DNA from: Collybia mongolica
Taxonomy: Eukaryota > Basidiomycota > Agaricomycetes > Agaricales > Clitocybaceae
DNA: 64,000 nucleotides
Assembly: GCA_013420905.1 (NCBI GenBank)
Contig: JAAXNY010000008.1
Span: 1,860,001 to 1,924,000, forward strand
Direction: 5' to 3'
Position numbers and translations under genes: made by a program. This document shows positions 44,704 to 55,370 of this stretch, piece after piece. Position 1 is the stretch's first letter, and each line of letters starts with the position of its first letter. The notes under the pieces are model-generated. The model saw only the letters and a list, made by a program, of their open reading frames with translations. It was not told the origin of the DNA and searched no databases.

Positions 44704-46448
44704 TTAGGGAACAACAATTTGTGCCGGGTACTGTCTGTCTCGGGAATGCTCTTGCATGCTGTCCGCATAGTCTAGCAGGATAGCGTTGGACAGTGGGGAG
44801 TCTAGAGAGGGCGGGGGAGACGGATAAGATTCTATCGAGGATACTCGTGTGTCTCTAATGGGAGGCAATTTCGTGCTCAGTACGGGTGGTGAGATCTTGA
44901 TAGAAAGGTTGTTTTGGTGGTAGGGAACGTGTTTGTGTTGGGTTGTGTGATGGAGATGATGGGGAGCGCCTGCCACTGAAGCGTTTCCGGGTCGTCCGTG
45001 TAAGGAGGCTGAAGTGAGACCTGTGCCAGTGGCTTCCGCGATGGCGAACTCATGAGGGAACTCGGACTCAACCGTGAGCCGGGCTTCTATTTTTGTGGTG
45101 GGCAACATCATGTTTCTTGCCGCCTCCACCCTTCTCATCTTCTTCTCTCCCTGCTCGACATCCGACTTCGCACCATTATACATGTACAACCCCGTGAAGG
45201 TTAATCCAATTCCGAAAGCTTGTATGAGGTGCACTGTTTGGTTGAACCAGACAATAGCAATGCAAATAACAGCTACACGCTTGATAAGCGAAGCAATGGA
45301 GTATGTGACTGGAGATGTTGATGAGAGAATGATGAATGCGATTATATTTTGCGCGAAATGGACTGTGCCGTTCAGGAAGAAATAATACGTGACGGAGTGT
45401 GGTGCAGCATGGCCTTCCTTGGGGTGCGTTACATGGGCTGGGTTGTTGGCAGCTGACATGAATATGGGGAGGTCGTAATAAATCCATAGGGGTATCATAA
45501 GGAAGAATGCCATGCTTGATGAGTAAAGCAATAAATTGAGTTTGTCGAGTTTGTGAGATGTGCCTTTCGTTAGGCCGCCAGAATTGGAAGGCATGATCTT
45601 CTTGAAGAATATATTCGAGCTCACGAAAACCAAGGCAGAACCAAACGCGCAAAGAAGTCCCACGGCATTGGACGCAGACATGTCAAAGGAACAAGCAAGC
45701 ATGACGCCTACTGTGAGTGGAAGAAGCGAGAGGTAGGTCTTGCTTGAATAGCTCACTCCGAAGAGAAGGGCATACGCCGCCACGGTGAACAGAGGAGACA
45801 GAGCCTAGAAAACAGTTTAGAAACATGCGTGGGTGATAAAAGGGAACACACCTTTATCGTATGCACAGTACTAACTGGTATCCTCGAAATCGCAATGCTC
45901 GAGAACATATGGCCCCCAACTTGAAACATCCCCATTGGTATAGTGCTTTGAAGAATCGCCTTCGTCGGCGTCCTAAACCTAGAGAATCGAATGACGGGAG
46001 ACATGAAGAAGAGGCAGTAGAGTGCCACGAAGCCGAATTGGATGAAAGTGAGAGTAACGGGGTAACGGAATTGCATGAAGATCGCTTTCCCAGTATTTGA
46101 CGATAGCGCCGATGATGAATACCATAACCCACAGAGGAGAACGAAAACAAGATTTGAATTTGCGGGAGTGATAGGCGTCAAGGATGATTTCGCAGTCAGG
46201 GAATGAGTCCTGCTCATCCGTGACTGAGAAAAAGGCCAATGCCGTCGTACGAATTTTTTCGTGCTGGCAAAAGCGGTGCCAGCATTTAAGACCATACTCT
46301 TCAACGCATATCTATCGCCCCTGCCCTTGTCGATGTTGTGGACGGGCAAGGACCGTACACGAGGATCGAGGTCCCACGCTGTATTGTTCATCTCATGGTT
46401 GTTGGCGAAGCGTGGATGGTGACCATTAGCAGGTGGGCTGTGAGGCAT
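44704..46448 (-). CDS. SLY41: SLY41-like transporter of the TPT/nucleotide-sugar family
   Basis: About 565 residues with one clear intron (about 45851-45804). A long soluble N-terminus (MPHSPPANGHHPRFAN..) precedes about ten hydrophobic segments. The first is NLVFVLLCGLWYSSSALSSN, later ones include LLPLTVGVMLACSFDM and LLCAFGSALVFVSSNIFFKK. FAQNIIAFIILSSTSPVTYS with IASLIKRVAVICIAIVWFNQ is the signature end of triose-phosphate-translocator proteins. The YSIASLIKRV segment and cytosolic Ser/Pro-rich tail match fungal SLY41, an ER/Golgi protein whose overproduction bypasses loss of the Rab GTPase Ypt1. The substrate is unknown. The N-terminal Met at 46448 is the first in frame, and a later start (MNNTAWDLDP) is possible. 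Confidence 0.87.
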
Positions 46449-47424
46449 GTCGCGAGGAATGTGATGTTATTCAGGGATTAAATTAAAGCACGCAACGTCC
46501 CGTCATAGAAGTTAAAGGACGATGACGGGGAAAAGAGGAGACCTGAGTAGGATCTGAGACGTCGGATAATAAGATCTGCTGGTCGGGATGGTATGAACCC
46601 AAGAACAATGCGGCTGTGCAACCCGGCGCGGCCTCATGCATCATGATCCAACACGGGACAGCACCTTGGAGATTATTATCCTACACTGATTTTGCCCACA
46701 TGAATCAGAACAATTAGTCTATCCAGTCAGGTCTTCAAGCTTCAAGCTTCAGGCCTTCCAATCTGAAGTCCCTGATTTGGGAGACATTACCCAACATTAC
46801 TATATGTTCCAATGTGATTTAATGTTTTCATTACTCAATACAAGAAGAAAACAAATGAGGAGAAATTACCTGCCTTTAAGTTACCATTATTTTCATTTTC
46901 TCCCACTCAAATGTCTTGTAAAGGAACAAAAACCACCAGTCTGTTTTTCTCCATTACAAACTAGTACTACTGCTGTGTATGTAGCCACCCATCCTCCTGG
47001 TTCTGGGCTCCTTGAAAGCCACACATTGTTCCGTGTTGAGAAAGGCCACTTGTTGCAGGATAGGGTTCCGGAAGAAACCCCTTATTTATTAACATCATAG
47101 TTTCTAACAGGGTAGTAACATGTTAGTAACATGTTAGTTATTAACTTGCTCAAAAGGGTATATTAAATATTGTTAATAACCAAATTAAAAAGCAGTCCCA
47201 CAGATCATTTGAATCTATTAACTCCTATTGATGATTAATCACTAACCATCTCCCCACACACTGTTACCTCAGGACTGCATGGTAATGGCATAATCCCACT
47301 TTTTGCCCAGTTTATCTGGACAGTTTTGGGCAACTTTAGGTGATTTTGACCTAGATTTTTCACCTAGCCTCTGAAAGATTATTGGAAAATTATGGAAATC
47401 ACAATTTTTCTCATATTGCTCTGA
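46449..47424. other. Island edge; no gene seen
   Basis: GC content falls after about 46760. A short CTTCAAGCTTCAAGCTTCAG repeat lies near 46734-46753, and GTAGTAACATGTTAGTAACA near 47112-47135. An open frame at 46777-47100 has no protein-like features. From 47290 the sequence is A/T-rich up to the Tc1 insertion. Confidence 0.4.
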
Positions 47425-47426
47425 TA

Positions 47427-49041
47427 CAGTAGGCAACAAAACTGTTTCAATGTTTTCACATTCTGTAAAGATGCATCCATATGTCAGAAAATAAAATTAG
47501 GAAAAATATGAAAAAATTACAGAAGCTGCATTGATGTAATATAATGTTGCTTACATAATGTCTTTGCACCACTTCCATTTTTGGTAGCAAAATCACATGA
47601 TACATACAAAGCCATCATTGAAACGGTTTTGTTGCCCATCATTAAAAAGTAAGAAAGTGGTAAAACTAGTACTTGGTATATCCTCCTTTGGCCCTCAACA
47701 CTGCAGCAATATGTCTAGGCATGCTCTCAATCAATCCTTGACAGACAGACTTATCTATTGCTTCCCACTCCTTCTCCACTTGCTCCCAAAGCTCATGCTG
47801 GCTGTGTGGAGGATTTTCATATTCATTGAGCTTCATTTTGAGGTGATGCCAAAGATGTTCAATAGGATTCATGTCAGGTGACTGTGCAGGCCACTTCATA
47901 ACATTGAAACCATTGTCCTTGAACCAGTTTTGGGCCTTCTTGCTTGTGTGTTTGGGGTCATTGTCCTGCTGGAAGATGATATTGGCAGGGGTTTTCCCAT
48001 AGTGATGAAGGGAATCTTGAAGCTCATCCTCCATGATGGATACATAGAGGTCTGCATCCATCTTTCCCTCAATCCTGGTTGCATATCCAACCCCATCCCA
48101 CCCCATGCAGCCCCATACCATCACATTACCACCTCCAAACTTCAGTGTCCCCTCTACAATCCTATCACTCAACTGCTCCCCTACCTCTTTCCAGATCCAT
48201 TTCCTTCCATCTGACCCCAGATGGTTAATTTTGGTTTCATCAGACCATATAACCCTTTTCCAGTCCTCCAGAGTCCACTCCTTGTGCCTTTCTGCAAAGT
48301 CCAACTGATCCCTCCTATGATGGGTTTTGAGAAGAGGCTGTTTTTGTTTTACTGCAGGCTGTAAACCATGCTTTTTCAAGTTGCAACAAATAGTTTGGGA
48401 GGAAATGGATTGGTTGGTGACATCTTGAAGAGCTTTGGTGACTTGGACTGCATTATCAGCCTTGCCCATGCAAATGATGCACTTTGCATAGCTAATATTG
48501 GCAGAAGTGAGCTTGGAAGGACAGCCACCAAAGGACTTTGGGAGCTCAGAACAATACTGAGAGCGGATCCTAGAGATAGTAGCAATGGAGAAGCCAGTGA
48601 TCTTGTGGATCTGGTGGCCAGAAGTGCCTGCATCAAGCAGTGTGATGACATGAGAGTGCTGAGCAGGGGTAAGAGATTGCATAGTGTGTTTAGGGACATT
48701 AGAGCACTTGAACACTCTGCATTTATACTAAAACATGAGCAAGTCACATGACTTTGTTTAATACATTAAACAAGAAACAAAGTCATGTGACTACAGTTAA
48801 GATCTCAGCACTTTCTTATTTTTTTACAATGGGCAACAAAACTGTTTCAATGATGGCTTTGTATGTATCCTGTGATTTTGCTACCAAAAATGGAAGTGAT
48901 GCAAAGACATTATGTAAGCAGCATTATATGACATTAATGCAGCTTCTGTAATTTTTTCAGATTTTTCCTATTTTTATTTTCTGACATATGGATGCATCTT
49001 TTCAGAATGTGAAAACATTGAAACAGTTTTGTTGCCTACTG
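47427..49041 (-). mobile_element. Tc1/mariner element, third family (1,615 bp)
   Basis: Termini CAGTAGGCAACAAAACTGTT and its reverse complement, with TA at 47425-47426 and 49042-49043. Inverted repeats of about 215 bp contain an outer motif (GGCAACAAAACTGTTTCAAT) repeated at the inner edge (about 47621-47640 and 48829-48855), the IR/DR plan shared with the other two families here. It holds one intact transposase gene. Confidence 0.94.
47666..48715 (-). CDS. Tc1-family DD34E transposase (intact, third family)
   Basis: 349 residues without interruption. Helix-turn-helix units (GHQIHKITGFSIATISRI) are followed by the catalytic core WSDETKIN, GGGNVMVWGCMGW, QQDNDPKHTS and SPDMNPIEHLWHHL, with 34 residues between the second Asp and Glu. 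It ends AKGGYTKY. A second Met at residue 12 (MQSLTPAQHSHVI) gives the more usual start, so the first 11 residues may not be translated. It differs strongly from the transposases at 3.7 and 52.8 kb, so this is a separate lineage. Intact coding suggests it could still be active. Confidence 0.93.
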   Translation of the reverse strand: MFKCSNVPKHTMQSLTPAQHSHVITLLDAGTSGHQIHKITGFSIATISRIRSQYCSELPKSFGGCPSKLTSANISYAKCIICMGKADNAVQVTKALQDVTNQSISSQTICCNLKKHGLQPAVKQKQPLLKTHHRRDQLDFAERHKEWTLEDWKRVIWSDETKINHLGSDGRKWIWKEVGEQLSDRIVEGTLKFGGGNVMVWGCMGWDGVGYATRIEGKMDADLYVSIMEDELQDSLHHYGKTPANIIFQQDNDPKHTSKKAQNWFKDNGFNVMKWPAQSPDMNPIEHLWHHLKMKLNEYENPPHSQHELWEQVEKEWEAIDKSVCQGLIESMPRHIAAVLRAKGGYTKY

Positions 49042-49249
49042 TACTATGTCCTAACATCATCATCATGGCTTCTGCCTCATGCATAGTCTTACAACTTACA
49101 AGCTCTAAAAACCTTACTTGACTGATCTTACATCTCCAATTTTTGTTAATATGTTCTCAGAGAGTTCAGGAGAGGTTAATATCACTCAGAAAAAAAGTAA
49201 AAGGGCCAGATACAGTGCAGGAAGATGAAGGGGAAGGGCCTAACTGGCA

Positions 49250-49352
49250 ATGCTTCTTGATCTTTTACCACCACCATCTGACCATGGGAATTCATCCCTC
49301 CTGCACTAGGTTGTCCCTAAACTACCTAACACCTCATCCCTAATCAACATTG
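49250..49352 (+). repeat. Fragment of the dispersed repeat at 7976-8076 (inverted)
   Basis: GCTTCTTGATCTTTTACCAC, CTCCTGCACTAGGTTGTCCC and CTCATCCCTAATC match the reverse complement of 7976-8076 almost base for base. The match ends near 49355, where the Gypsy element probably starts. Confidence 0.8.
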
Positions 49353-49355
49353 CTG

Positions 49356-50143
49356 ATAGGGCCTGAAATTGTTTGCACTTATAAAGTCAACAAGTAAGGC
49401 TATTAGTATCATTTCTAATAACCAAGTAAATGGTAATAAAGGATTAGAGTTGAGCTCCAAGACGGCTAATCAGAGTGAACTAGCCTAATGGATAATACAC
49501 TATCAGTACAGAGGACTATGAGTACGGTCTATTATTAGTCCTATTCACCATGCCCGGTTACAACCTCGGTGTCTTAGTTCATAAGTAACTGTTGTAGTAT
49601 GATATCATTAGTCCGGGGATCATCATTAATAGGAGAAGTAATTGTAAATTTGGGACTTGCACAACTGATATTATAAATATACCTAGCAAGCTTGAAACCT
49701 GTGTTGAAGCTTTGTCTGAATCAAACCTGTCAAGAGATCATTGAAAAGGGCCTTGACTAGTACTATTCAAAGCTTAGTGCTTCCAAGCACTTGAACCTGA
49801 ACTCAAAACAAGCAATTCCTACTGTTTGTGTGTTGATTGTTAGATTTGGTGTGTATGTGTGTGTGAGATTACATTTCATAGCATCAGCACACTTATAGCC
49901 CAGGAGCCCCCTTTCATCTGGAGCCCACCACGAGGGTTCAGAGTTTTGAATAGTCTAAGAAGAGCATCTTTCTTTGAAGAATATTATACCAAGACGAGTA
50001 ACATTGTCTACAAATTGAAGTAGAGCAGAGAAAGTTTAGTCAATCTGTCTCAAGAGCCACACCCACAAGCCAGCTCGTCAAACAGACTAACTAATCAGCC
50101 ACTTGCAAGACAAGTAGCTACAAAAACACAGAAGACTAAAAAT
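49356..50143 (+). repeat. Probable 5' LTR and leader of the Gypsy element
   Basis: The region between the end of the preceding repeat (about 49355) and gag must hold the 5' LTR, primer-binding site and leader. I cannot fix the LTR edges because the 3' LTR lies outside the window. Candidate landmarks are a TATAAATA at about 49671, a TGTGTGTG tract at 49848-49864 and a purine-rich GGAGCCC stretch at 49905-49930. Confidence 0.35.
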
Positions 50144-50371
50144 TTGCAAAACGCTGGAGTAACAGAGCCATTACCATCTCCTAGACACACGCACACACGA
50201 GGATCTTCACAACCAGCCTTTGGATCTTCAGGACCAAGGCAAGTATTTAGAACCCCAGAGCCCTTAGGAAACATATCGGCTACTAGTAGACCAGTAGCGT
50301 GCGGAAGATCGTCCATAGTAAACCCAGTAGCAAACCTGAACTCATTAGCTACTCAGAACCATTCAGTAATC

Positions 50372-51540
50372 ATGACTGAACCCCCTCGTAAATATATGCC
50401 CCAACCAGGCGTCCGTGATGCACCAGTATTCAAAGGAAAAGAGCCCACAGGTTTAATCCAGTTTCTGGAGCGAATGGAGGTCCTATGGAAGGAGTGTAAC
50501 ATTACAAACGATGAAGAAAAGAAGTTAACGTTAGGAAAATACGCAGACCTACAATCAGAGAATGAGTGGAGGGCATTAGACCACTATAAGACAGGCACTT
50601 GGATGGATTTCAAGACAGAGTTGATCTCTAGTTATCCGGAAGCACTCAATCAAGTAGAAGGATCAGTAGCCAAGTTAGAAGCAGTGTGTCGCGCCAACCC
50701 ACGTATTGGAGTAACCAATGAGGCCGCGCTGAAAAAGCTGAAGCGTGAATTCAAAGCAGAATCTATTAAACTCTTGGGAGTTAGGCCACCTATTATCTCT
50801 AACCGAGAATTAGTTACCAAGTTCTTGGGATGTCTAGACAAAGTCTTCAGATCCCAAGTACAAGGAAGGCTAACCCTGCTAGGGAATAATCAGTCTAATG
50901 CCACACAGGCAGGACAGGCCATTGCTACAAACAACCAAGCAGATCCTAATACTATTGCCGAAGCTGCCATGCTCGCGCAATGAAAAGGAGATCAGTATGA
51001 TCTGGAGGAAGTGATAGCAATTGCAATCAGCATTTCTGAAGGCGTAGCCAACATGAATATTCCAGACACGAATAGATCTTTTATAACATCTGTAACAGCA
51101 ACAGCAGCGCCCAAGATCAAAGTAGAGATGGACAAAATAAAACAACAAATAGTTAATTTGTTAGACCATCTCCAAGTAAATGAGAAGAATATGAGGAGTG
51201 GATTTGAGGATGTAATGAAAGCGCTTCAACAAGCAACTGTTCAGAACCATGCCATGAATGGCACACCCCAGCAGCATCAGTATCAGAATCAGTACGGAAA
51301 GCCTAAAGAAGGACAACCGCAAAGACCAAATGCATATAAATGTCACTACTGTTTTACACCCAGACACTTCATCATGGCCTGTCCTGAGAAACAGAAACAT
51401 TTTGAAGAAGGGAAAATAAAGACCAATGCAAATGGAGGAGTATGCTTACCAGATGGATTGTATATTCCCAGAGAACCAGAAATGGTATCATTGAAAGATA
51501 AAGTGGAACACTTCCATTCAAAGAAGGTAGCGGCCCTTTT
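50372..51540 (+). pseudogene. Gypsy gag, left part, with one in-frame stop
   Basis: The frame is open from about 50144, but the first good ATG is 50372 (MTEPPRKYMPQPGVRDAPVF). Capsid-like segments are GLIQFLERMEVLWKECN and WMDFKTELISSYPEA. A TGA at 50981-50983 interrupts the frame, probably from an Arg codon CGA; the same frame continues to a zinc-knuckle-like CHYCFTPRHFIMACPE at about 51343-51390. The coding is cut by LINE insertion at KKVAAL and resumes at 58539. It would package element RNA if intact. Confidence 0.82.
51526..51537 (+). repeat. LINE target duplication, left copy
   Basis: GGTAGCGGCCCT next to the poly-T; the right copy GGTAGCAGCCCT is at 58538-58549. One mismatch (CG to CA), consistent with C-to-T decay after insertion. 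Confidence 0.85.
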
Positions 51541-51589
51541 TTTTTTTTTTTTTTTGTTCAACATTTTATATATCAAATGTACCTAATAC

Positions 51590-52480
51590 ATGCGCTGGTC
51601 ACTACAAGTAGTAATTGGAGGAGTGGGGAGGGGGGGCAGAAGACAAAGTGCTGCGGAGCTGGGATGCTTGCCCAACTGGGGTTGAACTAGCGAATGGAGC
51701 CGGAGCTCATTGTACACAGGCTGGAAGGGCCAATCTACGCCTTGGGTAGGTGCCCCGCAGTGGGTGGTGGCTTCAAGTCCACCAATTATCCAGGTTCGCA
51801 TGTTTGGGCAGGGAGCACCCTATAGCCGTCACTTAGAACACTGAGTACCACCCCTAGCCTGTTTAGGACTAGGGAACATCGAACGTGAAAGTGCTCTTGT
51901 TCTCCAAGAGGAAGTCGACCAGCCACGCATAGTGCAGCTGGCGGCTGGGCTTGTCTTCCCATCCATGTCATGGACAGTCATATAGGGTGGGTGGACAGGG
52001 TCTAAATCCAGGGAGGAGAGGCCAAGGTTAGACCAGGCCTCCACGACAGGCAATACAAGTTTCTTGAGCCTACGGCTTGGGTTGTGGGCATTGAGGGTCT
52101 CAACAGAGAATTTGTGGTTCCTGTCAATGAGGCGACGAAAGGCATGTGAGGCCTGAAGTGTGCGGGAGGGACATGACTCCTTTCCACCAACTTCTTAACA
52201 TGAAGGTGGATAGGGGGGATGCCTGCAAGGGTCTTGCCAGCCCCATTTGGGGATGTCTTGAAGGTGCTGGTGATCCAAAGGCAAGCGCACCTTTGCATCT
52301 TCCGGAGGTTATTGAGAGGGCCTGCCATGCGGGCCCCCTCATACATCCAGAGCCTGCTCCCATATGTAGCAATGGGGAGAACACAGGCTCGGTAGAGCAT
52401 TTGTTTGTGCTTGGGCCTAAGCCTGCACACAGAGTTGCTGAGGGAGAGCATAGCCTTCACAGAAGTGAGGGCTTTATTTG
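51590..52480 (-). pseudogene. LINE ORF2, part downstream of the Tc1 insertion
   Basis: Minus-strand frame: TNKALTSVKAMLSLSNSVC, LYRACVLPIATYGSRLWMYE, MQRCACLWITSTFKTSP. This is the thumb/connection region after the reverse transcriptase palm, ending at a stop near 52002. The remaining 400 bp (to 51590) have broken frames without a clear RNase H domain or the Cys-rich tail seen in the 9-kb copy, so the 3' part of ORF2 seems deleted or badly decayed. Confidence 0.75.
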
Positions 52481-52482
52481 TA

Positions 52483-54090
52483 CAGTGGCTCAAAAAACTG
52501 CCCCAATGTTTGTACATTTTTGAAAGATCAATATGGTATGAAGTGCTGACATAAGCAGGGGACCTGGGGTAATTATGTAAGATACTATGACATCGTGGCT
52601 TTCCAATGGACCCTGGATCATGTGATTTGGATCAATATCCATTAAGCTATAAGCCAAACAAAATGGTTACTTATTGGGGCAGTTTTTTGACCCTTATCTT
52701 ATTTTCCATTATTCTGGCATTTATGATCCAATGCAAGAACATTATGGACTGTGGGAAGAATAAACAATGTCATGTGACTTTATTTGTATCAATTTGACAT
52801 GTTGGAATTGGTTCAATCATCTTCTTGACCTCTTACCACCATCATGAAAGCCATTTCTACTGCTCAGCACAATACTGTTGTTTCTCTCCTCAATGAGGGC
52901 TATTCTCAGCGTCAAATCAAGGAGAAAACTGGTCTAGGGAAGGGTACCATCAGTAGGATCAGCAAAGATGTGGATGGAAACAAAGAAAACAACCTTGGTG
53001 GCCGCCCCTCCAAGCTGTCTGTTCGTGACAAACAGTCAATTATTCGTCAAATCAAGTCAGGGAAGCTTGATAATGCAGTTCAGGCTACCCAATTCATCAA
53101 TGGCATCATCCCCAATCCTGTCACACCCCAGACAGTCAGAAATGCACTCAAGGAAAATCAATTTTATGCTGCTACAAAGAGGAAAGCTCCTCTTCTCAAA
53201 CGAGCCCATCACATCCGGCGTCTCCAGTTTGCAAAATATCATGAAAGCTGGACTGTGGAGGACTGGAAAAGGGTTCTATGGACAGATGAGACCAAAATCA
53301 ATAGGATTGGGTCAGATGGAAAGGTTTATGTCTGGAAACAAAGGGGAGAACCACCATCTGATAGAACAACATCACCTACTGTCAAACATGGAGGAGGAGG
53401 AAACCTCATGGTATGGGGTTGTATGGGGTGGAATGGAGTGGGAAAGCTCATAGAGGTGCAGGGGAACATGGACAAGGTTCAATACTGTGAAATTTTGGAG
53501 AGTGGAGTTCAGGAAAGTTTTGAGAAGTTGGAAATGGTGGATGGCGAGCGCTACTTTCAGCAAGATAACGACCCCAAACACACATCTGGACTGGCCACAC
53601 AGTGGTTTGAAGACAACAACATTCAAGTCCTTGGCTGGCCTGCCCAATCCCCTGACATGAATCCAATAGAACACCTTTGGGAACATCTCAAGCGCCGTCT
53701 TAAAGAATATCCGACACCACCCAAAGGAGTACATGAGTTGTGGGATAGATTGGCTGAAGAGTGGGGTGAAATTCCACCAGAGGTATGCCAAAACCTGATA
53801 GAAAGTATGCCCAGGCGGATACAAGCAGTTATAAAGGCAAAAGGTGGTCATACAAAGTATTAGATAGAAAATTAATAGAGGGTCAAAAAACTGCCCCAAT
53901 GAGTAATCATTTTGTTTGGCCTATAGCTTAATGGGTTTTGATCCAAATCACATGATCCAGGGTCCATTGGAAAGCCACGATGTCATAGTATCTTACATAA
54001 TTACCCCAGGTCCCCTGCTTATGTCAGCACTTCATACCATATTGATCTTTCAAAAATGTACAAACATTGGGGCAGTTTTTTGAGCCACTG
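52483..54090 (+). mobile_element. Tc1/mariner element, copy 2 of the first family (1,608 bp)
   Basis: Same ends, length and inverted repeats as 3460-5067, in opposite orientation, with TA at 52481-52482 and 54091-54092. Deleting the element and one TA rejoins the LINE ORF2 frame (REHVK..YTNKALTSV), so the insertion is clean. It lies within the LINE, which lies within the Gypsy element, making it the youngest of the three layers. Confidence 0.96.
52844..53863 (+). CDS. Tc1-family DD34E transposase (intact, second copy)
   Basis: 339 residues, identical to the product of 3687-4706 except for RAHHIRR in place of RAHRIRR. The base change is CGC to CAC, a CpG transition. All catalytic motifs (WTDETKIN, QQDNDPKHTS, SPDMNPIEHLW) are preserved. 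Two intact, almost identical copies in 48 kb are strong evidence of very recent transposition. Either copy could supply transposase to the other or to related non-autonomous ends. Confidence 0.95.
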   Translation: MKAISTAQHNTVVSLLNEGYSQRQIKEKTGLGKGTISRISKDVDGNKENNLGGRPSKLSVRDKQSIIRQIKSGKLDNAVQATQFINGIIPNPVTPQTVRNALKENQFYAATKRKAPLLKRAHHIRRLQFAKYHESWTVEDWKRVLWTDETKINRIGSDGKVYVWKQRGEPPSDRTTSPTVKHGGGGNLMVWGCMGWNGVGKLIEVQGNMDKVQYCEILESGVQESFEKLEMVDGERYFQQDNDPKHTSGLATQWFEDNNIQVLGWPAQSPDMNPIEHLWEHLKRRLKEYPTPPKGVHELWDRLAEEWGEIPPEVCQNLIESMPRRIQAVIKAKGGHTKY

Positions 54091-54092
54091 TA

Positions 54093-55370
54093 TATCACTT
54101 AACGTGCTCTCTAAATGTGAGGGGATGGTCAAAGAAGAACCCAAGGTAGTGCCAGATGGTGCCAGGGTGGAGGGGGGTGTCCCCAGTATATGGAACATAG
54201 CCAAGGTCAATGTCAGGGTTGATATTGCCGTGTTTTTGAGAGAAGTGGAATCCCTCAGACTTGCTGTGTTCAAGCACCAAACCCATCACCTGGGTGAGCT
54301 CAAATACAACTTTGTAAGCTCCCTTGAGCTTAATAAGGTTCTGTTTGAACATGTCCAACTGCACTATAATGGTGCCGTCATCCACGTAGGAAATTAGCAA
54401 AGCTATGCAAACCCTCCATTCAAATTCCTTGAGGAGGGGTGTGAGGCATAGAGCAGAGAGGATAGGGGACATGGCAGAGCCCTGTCCCAGACCAACACTG
54501 GATGGGAAGAGCGGGGACAGTTCATTATCCCACACATATCTAGTATGACGATCAATGAGGTATGACCTGAAGAATGCAACCACTTCTGGCGCAAATCCCT
54601 GTCTCTCAAGGATGTGTAGGAGGACCTCGTGGTTTATCAATGGGAAGAACTGAGCCAGGTCGAAAGCGATGACACTTGTCTTGAGTTTGGCACGCCATCT
54701 GGATTGGACAACGTGTGTGAGGAAACAACCAGCATCCTTGGTGGAGTTCTGATGGACCCCTCTGAACTGATTGGGGTGGAGTACACCATGTTGAGCAGCT
54801 TCAAACTGCATCCTGGTGGACAACATTTTCTCTAGCAGTTTACCCAGTGTGTTCAAGAGAACTATTGGGCAAAACAACTTGGGAGTGTCATACAATGGCT
54901 TACCCAGCTTGGGTATGACCACCGTAATGGATGCTTTAAACTCGGTGGGCCAATGGCCTGACGAGAGACAAGCGTTTGCAAGCCACAAAAGTAGTTTGCC
55001 ACACCAATCATCTTGGGTGATCCGTTTAAGGTGACGCCATGAGATGTGATCCGGCCCAGGGGCGGATTGATTTGAAGTGCCTGATAAGGCATCCGACATC
55101 TCAGCAGCAGAGTAGGGGACCCACACCTGAGTTGTAGGTGAGGTCCAAGCATTACCCAGCTTGTCAAGGTCGATGGGCCTATCAATAGCTGAGTTGAAGG
55201 TGGAGTGCAGTGCGTTCCATAGCGGCTCTGTGGTGCTGCATGGCATGCCTTGGTATGAGATGGCCTCGACTGGGGGTGTCTTGCATGGGCCCACCCAGTC
55301 CATGAGATCCCATGGTCTGAGGTTAGTATTAGCAATTTTGTCGATGCATTCATTGAAGTGCTTTCATTTT
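54093..55370 (-). pseudogene. LINE ORF2 reverse transcriptase (upstream of the Tc1 insertion)
   Basis: A 402-codon open stretch (55303-54095) with the LINE reverse transcriptase blocks: TSNQSAPGPDHISWRHLK, IPKLGKPLYDTPKLFCPIVL, TSVIAFDLAQFFPLINHEVL (first catalytic Asp), GLGQGSAMSPILSALCL and LLISYVDDGTIIV (catalytic YVDD). A TGA follows REHVK just before the insertion point. The enzyme would copy element RNA at the nicked target. It is in one frame with its flanks except for the frame change from the endonuclease near 55364. Confidence 0.88.

Noticed and set aside
46777..47100. 107-codon frame between SLY41 and the third Tc1 element
   Set aside because: No domain, A/T-rich codon use, no splice or promoter context; treated as chance.
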